From a virus: a stretch of 36,007 bases of DNA. Both the position numbers and the translations under genes were made by a program. The stretch covers positions 1 through 36,007 of IMG/VR virus record IMGVR_UViG_3300044998_000363; one strand, 5' to 3'. Of this stretch, positions 6,909-11,973 are shown piece by piece. The notes under the pieces are model-generated. The model was not told the origin of the DNA. It saw only the letters and a program-made list of their open reading frames with translations, and ran no database searches. Every line of letters starts with the position of its first letter. Position 1 is the first letter of the stretch.

Positions 6909-7061
6909 ATGCTCGCCACCGTCGACCTCGCCGACATCGACGAGGCCATCAGCAACGCCCGCGCCTCGATGCGTTCCGCGTCCTGCCCCGAGCACCGCGC
7001 CGCCTGCGAGCGCTACCTCGACGAGCTCCTCGACCAGCGGGGCGGCAGTGGCCCTCGCTGA
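6909..7061 (+). CDS. Small helical protein, 50 aa
   Basis: ATG follows GGGAGG at good spacing. The protein is acidic at the N-terminus (VDLADIDEAISNARASM) and helical throughout, with S-C-P-E-H and a second Cys in A-A-C-E-R-Y. This could be a helical hairpin stabilised by a metal or a disulfide. No family is recognised. Its 3' end overlaps the next GTG by 14 bases. Confidence 0.6.
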   Translation: MLATVDLADIDEAISNARASMRSASCPEHRAACERYLDELLDQRGGSGPR

Positions 7062-7281
7062 CCGCGACCCCCGCGCCCGCCCCAACGGCCGTCCCTGCTC
7101 CGTCGGCACCCTGCTTGGCGAGCTCAGCGACGACGACCGCGCCACCCTCGAAGACTGGCTCGCCGACACCCGCTACTCCGAGTCCGGCATCTGGGCCGAG
7201 CTCAAGGCCGAGGGCCACCTGATCGGCCGGCAGTCCATCGGCCGCCACCGCAGGGAGCAGTGCCGCTGTGTCGCTGGCTGA
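7048..7281 (+). CDS. Small HTH-like protein, 77 aa
   Basis: GTG start. After an Arg/Pro-rich N-terminus (A-L-A-D-R-D-P-R-A) the protein has two helices and a likely recognition segment (SESGIWAELKAEGHLIG, then QSIGRHR), the layout of a small helix-turn-helix DNA binder. It precedes the phosphoesterase gene with a 14-bp overlap. Its first residues resemble that gene's N-terminus (S-L-A-D-R-D-P). A role as regulator or DNA-targeting partner of the phosphoesterase is a guess. Confidence 0.65.
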   Translation: MALADRDPRARPNGRPCSVGTLLGELSDDDRATLEDWLADTRYSESGIWAELKAEGHLIGRQSIGRHRREQCRCVAG

Positions 7282-8287
7282 CCGCGATCCGGGCCGCGCC
7301 GACGAGGTGCAGCAGCTGCGCGACGCCCTCACCCGCGCCCAGCGGGCCCTGGCGTCGGAGAAGCAGCGCACCGAGCACCTCGTCGACGCCACCATCGTCG
7401 CCGTCCGCGACGCCACGCTTGCCTTCGGCCCCATCGAGCCCGTCGCCGCGCCGGCCCCCGACCGCCGCCGCAAGGACGCCGAGCACGCCCTGTGGCACCT
7501 GACGGACTGGCAGGGCGCGAAGCGCACCACCAGCTACGACAGCGACGTGATGCGCCAGCGCGTCATCCGCTTCTGCGAGCGCGCCGTGCGCATCACCGAC
7601 ATCCAGCGCGCCGACCACCCCATCAAGGACTGCACCATCCTGCTCGGCGGCGACATGATCGAGGGCCTGTTCAACTTCCCGACGCAGCCGTTCGAGATCG
7701 ACGCCACCCTGTTCGAGCAGTTCGTCACCGTCGGCCGGCTCCTGGCGGACGTGGTGCGCCGCGCCCTGGCCACCTACGAGAACGTGACCGTCGTCGCCGA
7801 GTGGGGCAACCACGGCCGGCTCGGGTCGAAGCGGGCCGCGGTGCCGCGCTCCGACAACGCCGACCGCATGACGTATGAGCTCGCCCGCTCACTGCTGGAG
7901 GGCGAGCCGCGACTGACGTGGCAGGACTGCCCCGAGGACATTCAGCGGGTGCAGATCGGGGAGTACCGGGCCCTGCTGGTGCACGGCGACGAGATCGGCC
8001 GCAACGGCTTCGCGTCGCCGATGACGATCGTGAACCACTGCTCGCGCTGGCAGTCGGGCGCCTACCCGTGGCGCTTCACCGACGTGTACGTCGGGCACTA
8101 CCACCAGCACCAGCAGTGGGCGCTGCCCTCGGGTGAGGGTGCGGTGTACATGACGGGCTCGACGGAGAGCGACAACCGCTACGCCGGGGTGATGCTGGCG
8201 GCGTCGTCGCAGCCGTCGCAGCGGTTGCACTTCGTGGATCCGCAGCGGGGCCGGGTGACGGCGCAGTACAAGGTGTGGCTCGACTGA
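7268..8287 (+). CDS. Calcineurin-like metallophosphoesterase (Mre11/SbcD-like fold)
   Basis: A 339-aa protein, GTG start overlapping the previous gene. The N-terminal 45 residues are helical and charged. The metal-binding motifs of the calcineurin-like family are in order: D80-W-Q (Gln in place of the usual His of D-x-H), G-G-D129, G-N181-H182-G-R, H239-G-D and G-H277-Y-H279. Phages carry such enzymes as nucleases or phosphodiesterases; Mre11-like DNA processing is plausible but not proven from sequence. The D-x-Q change may alter metal use. The stop is two bases before the RNA-like element at 8289. Confidence 0.8.
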   Translation: MSLADRDPGRADEVQQLRDALTRAQRALASEKQRTEHLVDATIVAVRDATLAFGPIEPVAAPAPDRRRKDAEHALWHLTDWQGAKRTTSYDSDVMRQRVIRFCERAVRITDIQRADHPIKDCTILLGGDMIEGLFNFPTQPFEIDATLFEQFVTVGRLLADVVRRALATYENVTVVAEWGNHGRLGSKRAAVPRSDNADRMTYELARSLLEGEPRLTWQDCPEDIQRVQIGEYRALLVHGDEIGRNGFASPMTIVNHCSRWQSGAYPWRFTDVYVGHYHQHQQWALPSGEGAVYMTGSTESDNRYAGVMLAASSQPSQRLHFVDPQRGRVTAQYKVWLD

Positions 8288-8288
8288 C

Positions 8289-8367
8289 GGGGCCGGAAGG
8301 CATCGACTCCTGAGCAGACCGGCACGCCGACCTCAGGGGGACCTGGGTTCGATTCCCAGCGGCTCCA
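8289..8367 (+). ncRNA. tmRNA tRNA-like domain without an mRNA-like domain
   Basis: The 7-bp acceptor GGGGCCG (8289-8295) pairs with CGGCTCC (8360-8366), including G3:U70, followed by discriminator A (8367) and CC-G. The T-arm is complete: CTGGG, loop TTCGATT, CCCAG (8343-8359). There is no D-stem; the D-region reads GAAGGCATCGACT, close to the GG-x-UUCGAC signature at tmRNA 5' ends. Helix CCTGAG/CTCAGG (8309-8314 with 8332-8337) sits where tmRNA helix P2 belongs, and GGAC precedes the T-stem as in tmRNA. P2 closes on a 17-nt loop, with no pseudoknots or tag frame. G3:U70 plus A73 are the alanyl-tRNA synthetase identity elements. A degenerate tRNA-Ala or an att-site relic is the alternative. 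Confidence 0.6.
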
Positions 8368-8465
8368 CCGATCCCTACCGCTGCGACCATTGCGGTCGCC
8401 GCTTCGTCGTGCCGTCACTGGCGGCCGACTGTCTCGCACGACACACGCTCAACCTCGAGGAGTGA
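8368..8465 (+). pseudogene. C2H2-finger ORF fragment lacking a start codon
   Basis: The frame ending at TGA 8463-8465 encodes T-D-P-Y-R-C-D-H-C-G-R-R-F, then C-L-A-R-H, a clear Cys2-x12-Cys/His finger. Going upstream, the frame passes through the RNA-like element to a stop at 8256 without any ATG, GTG or TTG. Only CTG (8310, 8343) or ATT (8352) could serve as a start. Either the gene lost its 5' end when the RNA element arrived, or it uses a rare start inside the element. Confidence 0.5.
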
Positions 8466-8472
8466 CCTGCCT

Positions 8473-8616
8473 ATGCCGCGCACCTTGCGGCGTTGCGGTC
8501 ACTCGGGCTGCGTGCGCTTGACGCAGTACGACCGTTGCCCTGACCACGCGGGGGTATCCGATGCGATACGAGCTGGACGACACGCAGCCGTTGGACATGG
8601 GACCGCTGCTGCGTGA
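8473..8616 (+). CDS. Small zinc-knuckle ORF, HNH-leader-like, 47 aa
   Basis: ATG preceded by GAGGAG. The first 27 residues (M-P-R-T-L-R-R-C-G, then G-C-V-R and R-C-P-D-H) look like the metal knuckle in front of some HNH endonucleases; no HNH core follows. After about position 8553 the codons become atypical (gta, ata, cga, gtt) and the good coding moves to the +1 frame at ATG 8561. The last 20 residues are therefore probably not a natural product, and the two ORFs may be one gene. Confidence 0.45.
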   Translation: MPRTLRRCGHSGCVRLTQYDRCPDHAGVSDAIRAGRHAAVGHGTAAA

Positions 8617-8707
8617 CCCGCCGTGCCCCGAGTGCGGCATGGGCACGTCGCGCTACGGGCAGTGCCTCGACTGCGAGCAGTGCCACCACGAGGGCGACTG
8701 CGGGTGA
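8561..8707 (+). CDS. Cys-rich small protein, 48 aa
   Basis: ATG after GGGGG. The N-terminus is acidic (M-R-Y-E-L-D-D-T-Q-P-L-D-M); the C-terminal half holds C-P-E-C, C-L-D-C and C-H-H/C, enough for one or two zinc ions. It overlaps the preceding ORF by 56 bases in another frame, an overlap much larger than usual here. It ends in a GTGA overlap with the next gene. The function is unknown. Confidence 0.55.
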   Translation: MRYELDDTQPLDMGPLLRDPPCPECGMGTSRYGQCLDCEQCHHEGDCG

Positions 8708-8937
8708 TCGTGCCCGGCGCCCCCACGGCCGTCATGCTGGCGTCGCTGCGACCCAAGCCGGTGGACTTCACCGCCGTCTGCCCCACCTGCTCGACCGACG
8801 CAACGTTCCGCTCGACGCCGTTCTCGCATACCCCGCTCACCGAGATGACGCCGGGCGTGCGGTCCCGCTGCTGCGTGCTGACGCACGTGCCATGCGGGCC
8901 ATGCCCGTGCCACAACTGCCGAACGGAGGCCACATGA
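8704..8937 (+). CDS. Cys-rich hypothetical protein, 77 aa
   Basis: GTG start in a GTGA overlap; a second GTG at 8710 and an ATG at 8734 are alternatives. The product has C-P-T-C in the middle and a C-terminal cluster C-C-V-L-T-H, C-G-P-C-P-C and C. With 9 cysteines in 77 residues it is likely to bind zinc. The region is somewhat less GC-biased than its neighbours. It leads directly into the lysis gene with an ATGA overlap. Confidence 0.5.
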   Translation: MIVPGAPTAVMLASLRPKPVDFTAVCPTCSTDATFRSTPFSHTPLTEMTPGVRSRCCVLTHVPCGPCPCHNCRTEAT

Positions 8938-9818
8938 GCGCCATCGTCGGCATCGACACGTGGGCCGAGTGGGGCTGCCGGCCGGTCACGCTCGAGCGCA
9001 ACCCGCGCCCCGTCGGCGTGGCCGTCCACTACCCCGGCCCCGGCTGGTACGCCTTCGACTCGCACGCGAAGTGCCGCGAGGTCGTGCGCGCATGGGACGC
9101 GCAGCACCGCGCCCGCGGCTCCCGCATGCTGGAGTACGGGGCGATCATCTGCCAGCACCGCATCGTGCTCGAAGGCCGCAACCGCGCATCCGACCCGATG
9201 ACGCGCGTGGGCAGCAACGGCACCTACGCGAGCAACAGTTCGCACCTGAGCGTCCAGCTGATGCGCGGCACCAACGACAAGCCGCCGACCGACATGGAGC
9301 TCCGCGCGCTCGGTGAGTGGATCGCGCTACTGCGGAAGGCCGGCGCTGGCGGTCAGGTCCGCGGGCACCGCGACTTCTACGCGACCTCGTGCCCGGGCGA
9401 CCCGCTGTACCGGGCGCTGCCCACCATCGACCGCTACGCCGACGAGGCAGGGAACGAGCCAATGGCCGAGTACGCCGACTACCACAGCGTCTACAACGTG
9501 AGCGTCCCGCGTGGCCGCGAGGTCACCCTGGCGACGGTGGACACTACGAAGCACGACGGGCAGGCGCTGCTGTTCAACGCTCAGTTCGCGTTCAAGACGG
9601 GCACCATCGCGCCGTCGCGTGCTCGGCTGCGCTTCGTGCGGGTGCCGAAGGGCGACGGGACCGGCGAGGCCGACCTCGAGCCGACCCGCAACGTGTGGCG
9701 CGGCGTCCACAACCACGTGTTCGTCGGCGGCGACAAGGTGGAGGTGCGGGTCACCTTCTCCGGGCGCGGCAACGTGACGCTCAACTACCTGCACTTCAAG
9801 GCTGCACGGTTCGGCTGA
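8934..9818 (+). CDS. Endolysin: PGRP-type N-acetylmuramoyl-L-alanine amidase
   Basis: A 294-aa protein; the ATG overlaps the upstream stop and follows GGAGG. The N-terminal domain has the zinc ligands of the PGRP/type-2 amidase family: H32 in V-A-V-H-Y, H145 in R-G-H-R-D and C153 in T-S-C-P-G-D. It should cut the bond between N-acetylmuramic acid and L-alanine of the stem peptide at the end of infection. Residues 175 to 294 form a beta-rich domain (YNVSVPRGREVTL to NVTLNYLHF), probably for cell-wall binding. No signal peptide is visible, so release depends on a holin; a holin-like gene lies close downstream. Confidence 0.85.
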   Translation: MSAIVGIDTWAEWGCRPVTLERNPRPVGVAVHYPGPGWYAFDSHAKCREVVRAWDAQHRARGSRMLEYGAIICQHRIVLEGRNRASDPMTRVGSNGTYASNSSHLSVQLMRGTNDKPPTDMELRALGEWIALLRKAGAGGQVRGHRDFYATSCPGDPLYRALPTIDRYADEAGNEPMAEYADYHSVYNVSVPRGREVTLATVDTTKHDGQALLFNAQFAFKTGTIAPSRARLRFVRVPKGDGTGEADLEPTRNVWRGVHNHVFVGGDKVEVRVTFSGRGNVTLNYLHFKAARFG

Positions 9819-9823
9819 CGGTG

Positions 9824-10141
9824 ATGCCTGACTGGCTGGTCACCTTGTCCGACTACGCGGCGCTCATCCTGGTGCTCGGCGGCGTCGTCGCGCTCGTGGG
9901 CCGGTGGACGCGCAACGGCATCGTCGCCGCGATCCAGCCGCAGCTCACGCAGATCACCGAGCGGCTCGACAGCGCCGAGGCGCAGCTGAAGGCCAACGGT
10001 GGCCGCAGCCTGCGCGACGCCATCAACCGCATCGAGCAGGCGCAACGGCTCGACCGGATCAAGCTCAACCAGATCGCGCACGCCATCAACGACGCGGGGC
10101 TCAAGGCCCCCGTGCTGGTCGAGACGCAGGAGGACGAGTGA
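9824..10141 (+). CDS. Membrane-anchored coiled-coil protein of the lysis cassette
   Basis: 105 aa from ATG 9824 (GTG 9821 is also in frame). One transmembrane span at about residues 10 to 28 (YAALILVLGGVVALVG) is followed by a long helical, coiled-coil-like tail (QLTQITERLDSAEAQL, then INRIEQAQRLDRIKLNQ). The form and position match the DUF2746-type proteins found next to holins in actinophages. It may act in holin timing or as a second membrane lysis factor (inference). The stop overlaps the next GTG. Confidence 0.75.
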   Translation: MPDWLVTLSDYAALILVLGGVVALVGRWTRNGIVAAIQPQLTQITERLDSAEAQLKANGGRSLRDAINRIEQAQRLDRIKLNQIAHAINDAGLKAPVLVETQEDE

Positions 10142-10299
10142 GCCACGTCAACAAGTTCCTGGCCGCGCTGCTGACGGCGCTCGGTGTGGCGCTGACCGCT
10201 GGGCTGCTGCCCGACGAGTACGCCCGCTGGGTGCCGGTCGTCGTGGCGTTCCTGGGTGCGCTCGGGGTGTACGCGGTGCCCAACAAGCCAGTCATGTGA
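10138..10299 (+). CDS. Holin-like protein, 53 aa
   Basis: GTG in a GTGA overlap. Two hydrophobic spans (KFLAALLTALGVALTAGLL and WVPVVVAFLGALGVYAV) are separated by the polar turn P-D-E-Y-A-R, and a short basic end N-K-P follows. Size, topology and position right after the amidase fit small actinophage holins, whose N-K-F-L-A-A-L-L-T-A-L-G-V start is familiar. It would form membrane lesions that let the amidase reach the wall. Confidence 0.75.
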   Translation: MSHVNKFLAALLTALGVALTAGLLPDEYARWVPVVVAFLGALGVYAVPNKPVM

Positions 10300-10521
10300 C
10301 TGGCAACCCCTGGGCCAACAACCCGGCCGCCATCACGCCGCGGGATCTGCTGCTGCTGGCCGTCGACCTGTTCGACAACCAGCCCCGACGGCGCCGAGGA
10401 GTACGTGCGGGAACCGATGCACCCCGATGACGCCTGGGCCGCAGCCACCGCGCTGCTCGCGCACGCCGGAGCGGTGAAGATCGCAGAGTGGCAGCGCAAC
10501 CGTACGGCTACGGCGACCTGA
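10296..10521 (+). CDS. Small protein apparently split by a +1 frameshift at CCCC
   Basis: From GTG 10296 (GTGA overlap) the frame reads T-G-N-P-W-A-N-N-P to D-L-L-L-L-A-V-D-L-F-D-N-Q, then degrades into an Arg-rich tail ending at 10430. Skipping one base at C10383-C10386 moves into a frame that continues P-D-G-A-E-E-Y-V-R-E-P-M-H-P-D-D-A-W and stops at 10521, with good third-position G/C. The joined protein would be about 75 aa. CCC-C is a known type of +1 slip site, but an indel or mutation is equally possible. An independent start at ATG 10417 is the alternative. Confidence 0.5.
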
Positions 10522-10640
10522 CCTACGCGGGCGCCGTCCGCATCGTCGCGCGTACCTGGGTCGTGTGGGCGCTGAGGTTCACGCTGCTGGTCGTCGACGG
10601 GACCATCAACGGGATCGAGGCGCGTGTCAGGGGGCGCTGA
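10488..10640 (+). CDS. Small membrane-associated protein, 50 aa
   Basis: Starts at GTG 10488 inside the preceding frame. After Q-P-Y-G-Y-G-D-L-T it has a hydrophobic stretch (VRIVARTWVVWALRFTLLVV) and a basic end. Third positions are over 90 percent G or C. Its TGA shares a base with the next ATG (TGATG), which supports real translation. The start is uncertain because it overlaps the upstream gene by 34 bases. No family is recognised. Confidence 0.5.
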   Translation: MAAQPYGYGDLTYAGAVRIVARTWVVWALRFTLLVVDGTINGIEARVRGR

Positions 10641-10840
10641 TGCGACGTGCCCTGCTCGCCGTGACCGCACTCGCCTGGCTCATCCTGCCCGCGCTACCCA
10701 AGTCGCTGCTCAGCCTCGCCGCCGTCGTCTGGCTGTGCGCGTGGATGCGCGGCGAGTGGAGACGGACACACCCTGACCGGCGCGAGGTGGACGAGGCGCT
10801 GGTGCTGCTTGAGATCGAAGCCAACGAGGAGCGGCGATAG
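10640..10840 (+). CDS. Small two-span membrane protein, 66 aa
   Basis: ATG coupled to the previous stop. Two hydrophobic helices (ALLAVTALAWLILPAL and LLSLAAVVWLCAWM) are followed by a charged tail with W-R-R-T-H-P-D-R-R and an acidic helix. It could be a second holin or antiholin given the lysis genes just upstream, but no specific motif proves this. Its stop overlaps the GTG of the methyltransferase gene. Confidence 0.65.
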   Translation: MRRALLAVTALAWLILPALPKSLLSLAAVVWLCAWMRGEWRRTHPDRREVDEALVLLEIEANEERR

Positions 10841-11466
10841 TGCTCACCCCCCACGAAGTCGCCGACCAGTGGGAGCAAGCCGCCCACCGCCCCGACGCCG
10901 ACGCCTGCATCCATCCGTCCGGCTGGGACCGCGGCGACTACGAGGCGTCCGGCCGGCAGGCAGCGAACAAGCTCATCGCCACCGCCGCCAAGCACCAGAC
11001 CACCGCGCACAGCTGGCTCGACTACGGCTGCGGCAACGGGCGCGTCCTGGCGCCCCTCACCCGCCTCGTCCCCGAGGCCCACGGCTACGACACCAGCCCC
11101 ACCTTCGTCGCCCAGGCGCGCGACCGAGGCTGCACCGCCACCACCCACGCCGCTAGCCTCACCCCGCCCTACGACGCGGTCTACGCCCTCGCCGTCCTCA
11201 TCCACCACACCCACGACGGCGGCGCCGGCCTGCTCGCCACGCTCGTCGACCTCACCGCGCCGGGCGGCCTGGTCATCTTCGACCTCGGCGTCCACACCCA
11301 GCCGCGCATTGCGGCCAACTGGACCGACGTCACCATCTGGACGCCGCAGCAGCTGGACGACGTGCTCGCCACGCTGCCCGTCGAGGTGCTGGCCAGCGCC
11401 CGCCACGACGAGCCGTTCACCTACGGCGTGGAGCGCGACCAGACGCACGTCCTGCGCAGGCTGTAG
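10840..11466 (+). CDS. Class I SAM-dependent methyltransferase
   Basis: 208 aa; GTG overlaps the previous stop and follows GAGGAG. Motif I is W-L-D-Y-G-C-G-N-G-R (about residues 61 to 70), the acidic end of strand 2 is G-Y-D-T-S, and the later A-P-G-G-L-V-I-F-D-L is typical of post-motif III. The fold matches small-molecule or sugar methyltransferases rather than DNA methylases: no D/N-P-P-Y/F motif is present. It lies in a three-gene cassette with a second methyltransferase and a glycosyltransferase, so methylation of a glycan on virion or host surface is likely (inference). Confidence 0.8.
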   Translation: MLTPHEVADQWEQAAHRPDADACIHPSGWDRGDYEASGRQAANKLIATAAKHQTTAHSWLDYGCGNGRVLAPLTRLVPEAHGYDTSPTFVAQARDRGCTATTHAASLTPPYDAVYALAVLIHHTHDGGAGLLATLVDLTAPGGLVIFDLGVHTQPRIAANWTDVTIWTPQQLDDVLATLPVEVLASARHDEPFTYGVERDQTHVLRRL

Positions 11467-11969
11467 TGCCCACCAGCAGCCTGGCCGGCGCCCCCAAGTC
11501 CGTCCACCTCGTGTGGCAGACCAAGCCGCAGCGCATCCTCGACGTCGGCTGCGGCGCCGGCACCTACGGCGTGCTCCTGCGCGGCTTCCTCGACGGCCCG
11601 CCCATCGTCGACGGCTGCGAAGCCTGGCCCGACTACGTCGTCCGCTACCGGCTGCGCGGCATCTACGACCATCTTCACCTGTGCTACGCCCACGAGCTCG
11701 GCGACGACGTGCTCGCCACCTACGACACCGTGTTCATGGGCGACGTCATCGAGCACATGCCCAAGGACGAGGCGCTCGCCCTGCTCGAGCGGATCCCCGG
11801 CTGGGTCGTCATCGCCACCCCCGAGCACCACTTCCACAACGGCGACGGTCTGCCCCCCACCGAGGCGCACGTCTCGCACTGGACCCGCGACGACTTCGAC
11901 GGCACCGGCCGGCTCGACCACTACGAGGTGTGGATGGCCGGCCAGTACGTCCGCCTGCGGCCCCGCTAG
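11466..11969 (+). CDS. SAM-dependent methyltransferase-like protein
   Basis: 167 aa from a GTG sharing one base with the previous stop (TAGTG). Motif I is I-L-D-V-G-C-G-A-G-T-Y-G at about residues 23 to 34. A D-V-I-E-H-M motif follows, as in methyltransferase family 11/12 enzymes, then W-V-V-I-A-T-P. It has no DNA methylase catalytic motif. It is shorter than the preceding methyltransferase and shows only motif-level similarity to it, so the two are not a recent duplication. A glycan substrate is suggested by the adjacent glycosyltransferase. Confidence 0.75.
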   Translation: MPTSSLAGAPKSVHLVWQTKPQRILDVGCGAGTYGVLLRGFLDGPPIVDGCEAWPDYVVRYRLRGIYDHLHLCYAHELGDDVLATYDTVFMGDVIEHMPKDEALALLERIPGWVVIATPEHHFHNGDGLPPTEAHVSHWTRDDFDGTGRLDHYEVWMAGQYVRLRPR

Positions 11970-11973
11970 CGCC

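Noticed and set aside
6657-7061. Single 134-codon gene through 6657-7061
   Set aside because: Its middle third uses rare codons and gives an Arg/Pro-rich product, while better coding exists in other frames with ribosome sites at 6754 and 6909.
8289-8367. Ordinary decoding tRNA
   Set aside because: There is no D-stem, and the central helix closes on a 17-nt loop with no U33-anticodon arrangement, so it cannot read codons as a normal tRNA.
8179-8439. Minus-strand ORF with W-E-S-N-P-G-P-P
   Set aside because: This phrase is the familiar false translation of a reversed tRNA T-arm. Here it comes from the RNA-like element at 8289-8367.
10840-11969. DNA modification methylases
   Set aside because: Neither protein has the D/N-P-P-Y/F or P-C catalytic motifs of DNA methylases; the motifs are those of small-molecule or glycan methyltransferases.
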